Below, piece by piece: positions 27,364-35,345 of a stretch of 64,000 bases of DNA. Made by a program: the position numbers and the translations under genes. Numbering within the stretch: the stretch's first letter is position 1; each line of letters opens with the position of its first letter. The notes below the pieces were generated by a model. That model was not told the DNA's origin, did not search any database, and worked only from the letters and a program-made list of their open reading frames with translations. Origin of the DNA: Bacteroidota bacterium. GTDB lineage: Bacteria > Bacteroidota > Bacteroidia > UKL13-3. The stretch spans positions 1 through 64,000 of the forward strand of contig CANJUD010000002.1 of NCBI GenBank assembly GCA_947477885.1, given 5' to 3'.

Positions 27364-27494
27364 CCCTTCAACTCCGCTCAGGGTGGCAATGAGCGTCATT
27401 GCGAGGAGCAGTGTGCAAGCCCGAGTAAAGAGCGACGAAGCAATCTCAGGAGAAGCACGTTTATCCTGAGATTGCTTTGTTCCTCGCAATGACG
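27364..27494. repeat. Compound intergenic palindrome (TTCAACTCCGCTCAGGG and TCATTGCGAGGA families)
   Basis: CCCTTCAACTCCGCTCAGGG at 27364-27383 is followed by CGTCATTGCGAGGA (27394-27407), which is inverted at 27481-27494. An inner arm AAGCAATCTCAGGA (27438-27451) pairs with TCCTGAGATTGCTT (27464-27477). The whole element could fold into a long branched hairpin between two convergent genes. The left half recurs, inverted and 51/54 identical, at 54111-54164. Confidence 0.92.
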
Positions 27495-27500
27495 ATTCTG

Positions 27501-28619
27501 TTATATAACCGCAATCAACTTCTTTATGTTCTCCTGATTCGAGAACTGAGCACTTAATATAGTTTCTCTTAGTTTTGAATCTTCACTAGTCCATTTTTTA
27601 TCCCAGAGTTCTGTAATTCGTTTTATCGTAGCTTGTTGGGTATTTTCTATATAACATAGCGGTTCAAGTCCTGTGTTTTTAACCATGGGAGTATTGACTA
27701 TGCAGAATCTGCTATTATACAATGCATTTATCAATTTTAATTTTATTCCTGTTGCTTGAAATGTAGGAAGAACATTGATATGGGCTTGTTTGATGAGATC
27801 GATAATTTGTTCGGTATTATAATCTGTAATAAGTTTGATATTGTTACAAGACGCTGCCATATATAGCAATTGTTTTGAAGGATTATTTCCCGCTATTATA
27901 ATAGGTTTGTCTATTTGGTTAAATACTTCTCGTACCAAATATTTTGCGGCTTCGTCATTTTCTCCTACACCCAAGTTGCCATGATACAATATAAAATCTC
28001 CGCGTTCAGAACAATTGTTTATATGTTCATTTTCGTGAAAAGGTGGGAGGTGAAATACATTTTTGAAACGTTTGGAGAGATAAGTTACATCAGACGGAGA
28101 TATCGCAGCAATATGGGCAGCGTGTGACAAATTCTGTTGAAATTTTTTCAGCTTTTCAGCTTCGACTTTAAAGAAATACTTTTTGAAATAGTTAGTTTCT
28201 ACTAATTCCAGACTCTTATAATAATCGTGCTCTATATTATGTGTGCGAACAATTTTTATTCGGTCTTTTAGTCTTGCATCCTTTAAATAATAGCAAGTGT
28301 GTAATCCTTCAAATAATATGGGATAATTGTTCTTTTGCAGATTATCAATCAGCTCTTTGGTATTGCGGGTATTGATGATATAAGGTAATTTCCCGTAGAA
28401 AGGATTCTTATATATATTGCGTTTATAATAATGTACTTCATCACAAATTTTGTTCAACTCATCTGCACACTCACGGCCATATTCGTAGCAATGCAAAATG
28501 ACTTTGACTCCCGATTCTTTTAGTGCTTTCAGTTTATAATAAACATCTATCACCCCGCCATAGCTTGCTGGCCATGGGATATCGAACGATATAACATTTA
28601 AATGCTTACTTGATTTCAT
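27501..28619 (-). CDS. Glycosyltransferase (GT-B type)
   Basis: 372 aa from the ATG at 28619 (MKSSKHLNVISFDIPWPASYGGVIDVYYKLK). The PASYGGVIDVYYK block is the N-terminal nucleotide-binding glycine loop of GT4-like enzymes. RTHNIEHDYYKSLE, NPSKQLLY, LPTFQATGIKLKLINALYNSRFCIVNTPMV correspond to the C-terminal donor-binding part. It probably acts on surface glycans; sugar and acceptor are unknown. The start overlaps the preceding glycosyltransferase by 14 nt. Confidence 0.83.
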   Translation of the reverse strand: MKSSKHLNVISFDIPWPASYGGVIDVYYKLKALKESGVKVILHCYEYGRECADELNKICDEVHYYKRNIYKNPFYGKLPYIINTRNTKELIDNLQKNNYPILFEGLHTCYYLKDARLKDRIKIVRTHNIEHDYYKSLELVETNYFKKYFFKVEAEKLKKFQQNLSHAAHIAAISPSDVTYLSKRFKNVFHLPPFHENEHINNCSERGDFILYHGNLGVGENDEAAKYLVREVFNQIDKPIIIAGNNPSKQLLYMAASCNNIKLITDYNTEQIIDLIKQAHINVLPTFQATGIKLKLINALYNSRFCIVNTPMVKNTGLEPLCYIENTQQATIKRITELWDKKWTSEDSKLRETILSAQFSNQENIKKLIAVI

Positions 28620-29715
28620 CAAACAATTGTATCAGTTTTTTTGATTCGTTTTCCCAATTTAATTCTTTACGAGCTTCCATACAATTAGAGACCATTTTAT
28701 GATAAAGGGTTGCATCGCACAACAAAAGATTTATTTTTTTCGACAATTCAGCTGGGTCAATGTTAGAAGTAACTCCCACAGGGTATTGTTTCAATATATG
28801 GACATACTCGGGGAAGTTGCTTGATATGGAAGGCGTACCATATTGTATATAGTCGAAAAATTTATTGCTGAGGGAGTAGTAATAGCTCAGGCCATCATTT
28901 TCCAAAACATTATATCCTAATGTTGCTTCTTCGGTTAATTTTCCCATTTCATCGGGTTTATATAGTCCTTTAAAAATTATTTTATCTTGCAAATGCATAT
29001 TATCAACCAAAGATTTTAATTCATTTTCCAAATCGCCAGTACCCACTATCCAGAGCGTTGCATCTATATGTTGCATGGCGTGTATCAATTGCTGCAGGCC
29101 ACGTCCGCGGTTCAATGCACCTTGGTATATAATAATTTTTCTATCATACTTTTGGGTTATATACTTATCGTCGATAACAATATTTTTCTGCAGAGGCACA
29201 CTTCTAATTACTTCAAATTTTTTATTCAAATTTGCCGACAATACCTTGGCCAATTCAGGTGCAACAGTATAACACAATACTGCTTTTTTTACAGCAAATT
29301 TTTCTATCGATTTCCATATATTTTTTACAAATTTTCTGTTTGTAACTTCGGGTACTTCCGTAAAATATTCATGGGCATCATATACTAGTTTCTTGCCTTT
29401 AATCATTGATACCAATGCTTGCGGCAAGATTGTATCAGCATCAACGGCATAATATATATCAAACTTATTGAACAGTAAAAAAAATAAAAGTCTGATATTA
29501 TACTCGGCATAAAAAAGCATGCCTTTATTAAATATACATTTGATACGTTTTTGCTGATAGGATTTGGTATCAAGAGACTTGCTTACATTAAGCAATCGCC
29601 CAACCAATAATATATGATAACCATGCAATGAAAGTGTTCCGCATATCCTGTGCATACGTTGGTCGTAGCTGAGGTCATTGATGACGGTAAAAACTATTTT
29701 TTTACCTGAGTTCAA
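28606..29715 (-). CDS. Glycosyltransferase, GT4-like
   Basis: 369 aa. The only plausible start is TTG at 29715, because an in-frame stop lies three codons upstream and no ATG occurs before residue ~20. Pattern: NDLSYDQRMHRICGTLSLHGYHILLVGR, AVDADTILPQALVSM, VYDAHEYFTEVPEV, IYQGALNRGRGLQQLI and YNVLENDGLSYYYSLSNKFFDYIQYGTPSISSNFPEY, typical of GT4 enzymes. It forms a unit with the overlapping glycosyltransferase downstream and possibly with the CoA-transferase gene 21 nt upstream. Confidence 0.85.
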   Translation of the reverse strand: MNSGKKIVFTVINDLSYDQRMHRICGTLSLHGYHILLVGRLLNVSKSLDTKSYQQKRIKCIFNKGMLFYAEYNIRLLFFLLFNKFDIYYAVDADTILPQALVSMIKGKKLVYDAHEYFTEVPEVTNRKFVKNIWKSIEKFAVKKAVLCYTVAPELAKVLSANLNKKFEVIRSVPLQKNIVIDDKYITQKYDRKIIIYQGALNRGRGLQQLIHAMQHIDATLWIVGTGDLENELKSLVDNMHLQDKIIFKGLYKPDEMGKLTEEATLGYNVLENDGLSYYYSLSNKFFDYIQYGTPSISSNFPEYVHILKQYPVGVTSNIDPAELSKKINLLLCDATLYHKMVSNCMEARKELNWENESKKLIQLFDEIK

Positions 29716-29736
29716 ATATATATACTATTATAATGA

Positions 29737-30390
29737 TTAGATGACCATTGTTTGCAGATTGTCTGCAATTACCAAACGTCCTAGAGTTTTGGCTTTCACT
29801 TCTTCCACTGTTACATCGGGTGCAATTTCAACCAATTTAAAACCTTCGGGCGTAATTTCGAACATGCCCAATTCAGTCACTACTTTTTTCACACAAGCAA
29901 CTCCGGTTATTGGCAAATCGCATTTGGGTAATAGTTTACTTTCGCCCGCTTTATTTACATGCTGCATCGCAACTATAATATTCTCTGCCGATGCAACTAA
30001 ATCCATCGCACCGCCCATACCTTTCACCATTTTGCCTGGAATTTTCCAATTAGCAATATCGCCTTTATCACTCACTTCCATAGCACCCAATACGGTGAGG
30101 TGCACATGTCCGCCGCGTATCATGGCAAAGCTGGTAACTGAATCGAAAAACGAAGAACCTGGGATTGTTGTAATAGTTTGTTTACCTGCATTAATCAAGT
30201 CTGGATCTTCATCTCCTTCAAAAGGGAATGGGCCCATACCAAGCATTCCGTTTTCACTTTGCAGCACTACGTTAATGCCTTGAGGAATATAGTTGGCCAC
30301 CAATGTTGGGATGCCAATGCCCAAATTTACATAATACCCATCTTTGAATTCTCGGGCTATGCGTTTGGCTATCTGATTTTTATCGAGCAT
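29737..30390 (-). CDS. scoB: 3-oxoacid CoA-transferase subunit B
   Basis: 217 aa. The catalytic Glu motif is in VVLQSENGMLGMG (about 42-54). Other family blocks are YVNLGIGIPTLVANYIP, INAGKQTITTIPGSSFFDSVTSFAMIRGGHVHLTVLGAMEVS and NWKIPGKMVKGMGGAMDLV (quoted in part). SCOT moves CoA between succinyl-CoA and acetoacetate. The alpha subunit (scoA) normally sits directly upstream but is absent here: the next gene upstream is a GT39-like membrane protein. The alpha subunit must be elsewhere, or the enzyme is partnerless. Confidence 0.94.
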   Translation of the reverse strand: MLDKNQIAKRIAREFKDGYYVNLGIGIPTLVANYIPQGINVVLQSENGMLGMGPFPFEGDEDPDLINAGKQTITTIPGSSFFDSVTSFAMIRGGHVHLTVLGAMEVSDKGDIANWKIPGKMVKGMGGAMDLVASAENIIVAMQHVNKAGESKLLPKCDLPITGVACVKKVVTELGMFEITPEGFKLVEIAPDVTVEEVKAKTLGRLVIADNLQTMVI

Positions 30391-30498
30391 GTATTTTTAA
30401 TGGTTAATGGTTAATGGGCTTACGCCTGATTTGTAGTCCTTGGTCGTTAGTGGCTTACGCGTGATTTTGGGAGTATATTAGATGGCAAATATAGGGCA
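30391..30498. repeat. Intergenic words: TTAATGGTTAATGG and GCTTACGCCTGATT
   Basis: TTTAATGGTTAATGGTTAATGGG (about 30396-30418, three overlapping copies of TTAATGG) is followed by GCTTACGCCTGATTTG (30418-30433) and GGCTTACGCGTGATTTTG (about 30453-30470). The CGCCTGA/TCAGGCG word recurs near 33738, 33780, 49069, 59315 and 59378. Confidence 0.85.
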
Positions 30499-32343
30499 TT
30501 AAAGTTTTTCATAAAAGCCATATAATAATGGATTTCCTTTTCGTACTCGCAATCTGATTTGTTTGATGCGAAGATTCTGGAGACCTTTATTCCAGAGGAA
30601 GAATTTTAGTTTGAGGTTGTCTCCGAGTTGTTTACAGTCGGCCATATTCAAACTATGGCACGCTGTGAAATGATTTTGACCTAATTGAAAAACGCTGATG
30701 TTTTGTTCTCGCCATTGTTTTACTGTTGTATCATTCATTAGTAGGGAAACGATGGAAGCCTTTGATATTGGGGAGTCTGCTTCCAATTCATGTATGATGT
30801 CTATAATATTATTGGGGTGCATTAAGATTTTATTCAGATTAAATTCGTAAGCTGCTGTCCATTCATTATATGAATCTATATTAATTGGCTCTGGCGATAT
30901 AACAGAATCCAGAATTAGCTCCTCAATTGTATTGTTAGATTTGTTTTTTGAAAGTATATAGTAGTTCCCGATAAAATAATCTTTCTTTACTTCAATATAA
31001 GGGAAGTATTGTTGTAAGTATGGCAACCACATTGGGTTTTCGCTACTTAAAGTGCCATAAACCAATTTGTCTCCTTTGAATGCTGTCAGTGTATCGTGCA
31101 TAAATTTCATGAATGAATCTCCATGTTCATTCAAATCAATATAGTTGAAATTATACTTATACTTTTCGCTAAAATATTGATTGAACTTAGAATTTGTGAA
31201 TAATAAAACCATCGGCTTTTTTGTTTCACTATTATAATAAGTATTTGCCTCTGTTAATATTTCCTGATGCGGTGATTTGTAGAAATAACTATAATACTGT
31301 CGTTCTTTAATCAAAGAAAATACATTGATACAAAGAATGCAGAACACCAGTGTTAACAATTGTCTTGGTTTGATAGCAGGGATGTTCCCAAATAAAAAGA
31401 ACAATACAAATGGGAAGGCAAAAATCAATACACTGTACTGTAGAACAGGATTAATTACAACCGAATATATATAACCCGTTAGAAATACCAGTGCAAACAC
31501 AATAAAGGAAAATAAGACGAGTGTATTGTCAAAAAAACTTTTCAATCCGCATAAAAATAGTATAATAACCGACGATTTAATCCACCATGAAAAATTGAAA
31601 GAATAATCAAAATAATTAATAATAAAGGTAGCTGATGGTTCTGACAGCCAACCGCCCACACCGCCTGTGTTGAGCTGCTGTAGGAAGATATTGATATTGG
31701 GCAAATACAAGGCTATTAAAACCAAATTCCATATAATATATTTTATTCTCGACTCTTTGTTTACCCAATATAAACCCATCAAACCCAATATAGCAATAGT
31801 AAGCAAACTAAAATAATGGGTAGTGGCTGTTAAAATTCCAAACAATATATATAATACAATTGTTTTCCATTGATATTTATTTTCTTTTACAATCTGAGTC
31901 CAGTATATTATAAATATTAAAGTGAAAAACAAACCGCAGATATAGGGTCTGGCTAATTGAGAATAGAAAATAGTATATTGCAAACTGGCTATATAAACAG
32001 TACATACAATTGCTGAGGTGCTATTGAACCATTTTTTGCACGCCATATATGTTAGTGGGATGCAAGCAATACCCATCAATAAAAACGGTAATTTAATCCA
32101 CACCGTATTTTCTCCACCTATCTGAATCCAATAATACAAAAATAATTGCACCAAGGCTGGGTGCCCATCGGGTTTGATCCCTTTGTCTAATAGTTCGCCC
32201 AGGCTGCTATAATGTGTACGGAAGATGGCACTGAGTTCGTCGTTCATTAAAGGAATATTGGCGACATCCCATAATCGTAGAACCGCTCCCACCAAGGTGA
32301 TGAAAGCCACTAACAAGTATTCTGGTCTTATTTTTTTTAACAT
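30499..32343 (-). CDS. GT39-like (PMT family) polyprenol-linked glycosyltransferase
   Basis: 614 aa from the ATG at 32343. The N-terminal segment has PLMNDELSAIFRTHYSS, the loop with acidic residues that characterises PMT/ArnT-type enzymes, and GIKPDGHPALVQLFLYYWIQIGGENTVWIKLP. About eleven membrane segments fill residues 10-360, then a ~250-residue soluble domain. It probably transfers a sugar from a polyprenol-phosphate carrier in the periplasm; the acceptor is unknown. It is divergent from the photolyase, with 44 nt between start codons. A TAGTTTTG (-7-like) box lies 12 nt before its start on the minus strand (32356-32363). Confidence 0.82.
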   Translation of the reverse strand: MLKKIRPEYLLVAFITLVGAVLRLWDVANIPLMNDELSAIFRTHYSSLGELLDKGIKPDGHPALVQLFLYYWIQIGGENTVWIKLPFLLMGIACIPLTYMACKKWFNSTSAIVCTVYIASLQYTIFYSQLARPYICGLFFTLIFIIYWTQIVKENKYQWKTIVLYILFGILTATTHYFSLLTIAILGLMGLYWVNKESRIKYIIWNLVLIALYLPNINIFLQQLNTGGVGGWLSEPSATFIINYFDYSFNFSWWIKSSVIILFLCGLKSFFDNTLVLFSFIVFALVFLTGYIYSVVINPVLQYSVLIFAFPFVLFFLFGNIPAIKPRQLLTLVFCILCINVFSLIKERQYYSYFYKSPHQEILTEANTYYNSETKKPMVLLFTNSKFNQYFSEKYKYNFNYIDLNEHGDSFMKFMHDTLTAFKGDKLVYGTLSSENPMWLPYLQQYFPYIEVKKDYFIGNYYILSKNKSNNTIEELILDSVISPEPINIDSYNEWTAAYEFNLNKILMHPNNIIDIIHELEADSPISKASIVSLLMNDTTVKQWREQNISVFQLGQNHFTACHSLNMADCKQLGDNLKLKFFLWNKGLQNLRIKQIRLRVRKGNPLLYGFYEKL

Positions 32344-32387
32344 TTGAACTAGGTACAAAACTAAATGACGAAACCATTGTTTGTATC

Positions 32388-33707
32388 ATGATGCAAAAAA
32401 TAAACATCCATTGGTTCAGAAGAGATTTAAGATTGCAAGACAATGCAGCACTTTACCATGCATTAAAAAGTAGCAAGCCTGTATTATGTGTATTTATTTT
32501 CGACAAAACCATATTAGACAAATTAGAAAACAAATATGATAAACGTGTAGATTTCATTCATCAAACTATTATACAATTAAAAAAAGAATTAGAAGAGAAA
32601 GGTTCATCATTGCTAATTAAATATAATACTGCTGAAGGAGCATGGAAAGAAATTACGGATGAATATGATATAGCTAAAGTATTTACCAACCACGATTATG
32701 AACCTGCTGCTATTGAGCGTGAAAAAAGTATTGAAACATTGCTGAAAACGAAAAACATTGCTTTCCATACCTATAAAGACCAAGTAATATTTGAGAAAGA
32801 CGAGGTAGTAAAAGACGATGGAACACCTTATACCGTTTTTACACCTTACAGCAAAAAATGGAAAGCATGCTTCGACTTCGCTCAGCATTCCAATTTTTAT
32901 ACAATATCTTATCCGAATGAAAAATATGATACCAACTATTATCATATAACGCCACTAAAAAATATAATTTTATCAGAAATCGGATTTGAGAAAACTGATA
33001 TGATAGTTCCACCCAAAAGTGTTACCTCTGGATTAATAAAAAACTATGCTGATACCCGTGACATCCCAAGCATTTTAGGCACTTCCCGATTGGGAATTCA
33101 TTTGCGTTTTGGTACTATTTCTATCCGCGAAAAAGTGGCGAAGGCTTTAACACTTTCAGAAACATTTCTAAATGAATTGATATGGCGTGAATTTTATATG
33201 CAAATACTATATCATTTTCCGCATGTGGTGAAAAATAGTTTTAGAGAAAAGTATAACAATATAAAATGGATTAATAATGAAGAACAATTCGCTCGCTGGT
33301 GCAAGGGGCAAACGGGCTACCCGATTGTAGATGCAGGTATGCGAGAACTCAATGCAATAGGCTATATGCATAACAGAGTACGTATGATAACTGCATCCTT
33401 TCTCACCAAACATTTATTAATAGACTGGCGATGGGGTGAATGGTACTTTGCTCAGAAATTATTGGATTATGAACTTGCCTCAAACAATGGAGGCTGGCAA
33501 TGGGCCGCGGGTTGCGGTACTGATGCTGCTCCATATTTCAGAATATTTAATCCCTATTTGCAAACAGAAAAATTCGATAAAGATAATATATATATTAAAA
33601 AGTGGGTGCCTGAATATTTATCTGATGAATATCCGAAGCCTATTGTAGAGCATGATTTTGCGAGGAAGCGATGTTTGGAAGTATATAAAAAGGGAATCGG
33701 GAATTGA
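32388..33707 (+). CDS. phr: Deoxyribodipyrimidine photolyase (cryptochrome/photolyase family)
   Basis: 439 aa. An N-terminal Rossmann antenna domain begins INIHWFRRDLRLQDNAAL. The FAD domain carries TSRLGIHLRFGTISIRE, LNELIWREFYMQILYHFPHV, WCKGQTGYPIVDAGMRELNAIGYMHNRVRMITASFLTKHL and ASNNGGWQWAAGCGTDAAPYFRIFNP (quoted in parts). The core Trp and FAD-binding residues are intact, suggesting an active class I CPD photolyase. A repeat-derived in-frame segment (CFDFAQHS, about residues 162-169) interrupts the linker after SKKWKA. It could also be a cryptochrome. Confidence 0.93.
   Translation: MMQKINIHWFRRDLRLQDNAALYHALKSSKPVLCVFIFDKTILDKLENKYDKRVDFIHQTIIQLKKELEEKGSSLLIKYNTAEGAWKEITDEYDIAKVFTNHDYEPAAIEREKSIETLLKTKNIAFHTYKDQVIFEKDEVVKDDGTPYTVFTPYSKKWKACFDFAQHSNFYTISYPNEKYDTNYYHITPLKNIILSEIGFEKTDMIVPPKSVTSGLIKNYADTRDIPSILGTSRLGIHLRFGTISIREKVAKALTLSETFLNELIWREFYMQILYHFPHVVKNSFREKYNNIKWINNEEQFARWCKGQTGYPIVDAGMRELNAIGYMHNRVRMITASFLTKHLLIDWRWGEWYFAQKLLDYELASNNGGWQWAAGCGTDAAPYFRIFNPYLQTEKFDKDNIYIKKWVPEYLSDEYPKPIVEHDFARKRCLEVYKKGIGN
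32865..32888 (+). repeat. Intergenic repeat word lodged in frame in the photolyase gene
   Basis: This 24-nt segment, starting GCATGCTTCGACTTC, is an exact reverse complement of 33753-33776 in the non-coding DNA downstream of the same gene. It is translated as ACFDFAQH. The TTCGACTTCGCTCAG core belongs to the same class as the words at 27366, 50242 and in the methyltransferase gene. Confidence 0.95.
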
Positions 33708-33948
33708 TTTACGATTTACGATTTACGATTTTTGCTGACGCCTGAGGTTGCTATGCTGAGCGAAGTCGAAGCATGCTAACGCCTGATTTTTTCAACCATT
33801 AAGAAGTTAAGGATATTAAGGTTTTTTCTTAATGTATCTTAATTCCTTAATGGTTCAAATGCTGCACATCTATTAATAATATTATAATCTCCTAAAAATC
33901 ACCTATCTTTGCAGCAATAAATTATTATAGAACAATTAGAAAGAATAC
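33708..33948. repeat. Intergenic repeat cluster: AATCGTAAAT words, TTCGAC word, inverted repeat
   Basis: Contains GATTTACGATTTACGATTTACGATTTTT (33711-33733; inverted family member at 59391-59411), CTGACGCCTGA (33736-33746), the exact inverse of the photolyase insert (33753-33776), CTAACGCCTGA, and an inverted repeat AACCATTAAG (33794-33803) with CTTAATGGTT (33846-33855). The last may serve as a terminator. The TATCTTTG box for the helicase gene follows at 33904. Confidence 0.9.
33904..33911 (+). promoter_or_regulatory. -7 element TATCTTTG before the helicase gene
   Basis: TATCTTTG fits TAnnTTTG, 38 nt before the ATG at 33949, leaving a leader of about 30 nt. No -33 TTTG is found at the ideal spacing. 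Confidence 0.55.
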
Positions 33949-35187
33949 ATGTCATTTGAAAATTTGAACCTGATAGAGCCTATTTTGAGAGCTCTTAAGA
34001 CAGAAGGTTACACCACACCAACACCCATTCAGCAACAATCCATTCCTATTATACTTGACCGCAAAGACCTTCTTGGTTGTGCACAAACAGGTACTGGAAA
34101 AACTGCTGCATTTGCTATCCCCATGCTACAAATATTACATGGCGAACACACCAAAGGAAACAGAACAGGGCACATTAGTGCATTAATACTTACTCCTACC
34201 CGCGAACTTGCTATACAAATTGACGAAAGTTTTGAAGCCTATGGAAAACATACTGGCTTGAAACATTTGGTTATATTTGGCGGCGTTCCACAGAATCCAC
34301 AAACCACTGGATTACGCAATAAACCCGATGTATTGATTGCCACACCTGGCCGATTACTTGACCTAATGAATCAAGGATTTGTACATTTACAACATCTTAA
34401 AATATTTGTATTAGACGAAGCAGACCGCATGCTGGACATGGGTTTTATACATGATGTAAAAAAAGTAATTGCAAAACTTCCAGTTAAAAGACAATCGTTA
34501 TTTTTCTCTGCCACTATGCCACCGGAGATTGTAATATTGGCAAAAACTATATTACATGAACCCGTAAAAGTAGAAGTAACTCCCGAATCGACAACAGCAG
34601 ATACCATACAACAATATATATATATGGTTAACAAAGCTGACAAGAGAAAGCTATTAATACATCTATTAAAAACCGAACCTATTAAAACAGTTTTAGTTTT
34701 TACCAGAACCAAACATGGAGCTGATAGAGTAGCGAAAGACCTAGTAAAAGCTGGCATTAAGGCCGAAGCTATACATGGAGATAAATCGCAAAATGCAAGA
34801 CAACGTGCATTGACTAATTTTAAGAATCAGACTACACGTGTGCTTGTTGCAACCGATATAGCAGCACGTGGAATTGATATAGACGATCTATCGCATGTAA
34901 TTAATTTTGAGTTGCCAAATGTGCCCGAAAGTTATGTGCATCGTATTGGTCGCACAGGCAGAGCAAAGGCAAGTGGAATTGCATTTTCATTTTGTGATGA
35001 AACCGAACTTGATTATTTAAAAGATATACAAAAACTAATCGGAAAACAAATTCCATTAGTTACTGAACATCCGTTCCCATTAACCGATGAAGCAATTGCA
35101 GAACATAAAGCTGCGACTGCTAAGCCTGCAAAAGGACAAGGAAATAAGCCCGCTCCGAGTAGGAGATTTGGGAATAAGAGAAGGTAA
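33949..35187 (+). CDS. rhlE: DEAD-box ATP-dependent RNA helicase (RhlE-like)
   Basis: 412 aa. All core motifs are present: Q motif (YTTPTPIQQQSIP), motif I AQTGTGKT, Ia PTRELA, Ib TPGR, II DEAD (VLDEADRMLDMGFIHD), III SAT, IV VFTRTK, V ATDIAARGIDI, VI HRIGRTGR. The C-terminal tail from about 380 is short, basic and Ala/Lys/Pro-rich (KPAKGQGNKPAPSRRFGNKRR), as in RhlE. It remodels RNA, typically in ribosome assembly or RNA decay. It is transcribed alone. Confidence 0.95.
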   Translation: MSFENLNLIEPILRALKTEGYTTPTPIQQQSIPIILDRKDLLGCAQTGTGKTAAFAIPMLQILHGEHTKGNRTGHISALILTPTRELAIQIDESFEAYGKHTGLKHLVIFGGVPQNPQTTGLRNKPDVLIATPGRLLDLMNQGFVHLQHLKIFVLDEADRMLDMGFIHDVKKVIAKLPVKRQSLFFSATMPPEIVILAKTILHEPVKVEVTPESTTADTIQQYIYMVNKADKRKLLIHLLKTEPIKTVLVFTRTKHGADRVAKDLVKAGIKAEAIHGDKSQNARQRALTNFKNQTTRVLVATDIAARGIDIDDLSHVINFELPNVPESYVHRIGRTGRAKASGIAFSFCDETELDYLKDIQKLIGKQIPLVTEHPFPLTDEAIAEHKAATAKPAKGQGNKPAPSRRFGNKRR

Positions 35188-35345
35188 GGCAGAATCAAGT
35201 ATTTGTAGCTGCTTCCGCTAACTAGTATAAACACAAAAGTATAAAGTATCAAGTATTTTTTGCTGCTTGCGGTCTATATTATTGACGACTATATTATAAT
35301 AAGGCAGGCGGCAGCCCATTAACAAATACAATTAATCATTCATAA
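35188..35345. repeat. Intergenic words GTATCAAGTATTT and GCTGCTTGCGG
   Basis: AATCAAGTATTTGTAGCTGCTTCCGC (about 35193-35218) is loosely repeated as ATCAAGTATTTTTTGCTGCTTGCGG (about 35247-35271), an imperfect direct repeat of about 25 bp. GTATCAAGTA words recur at 49068, 52170-52195 and 52855-52880. No gene is seen. Confidence 0.8.
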
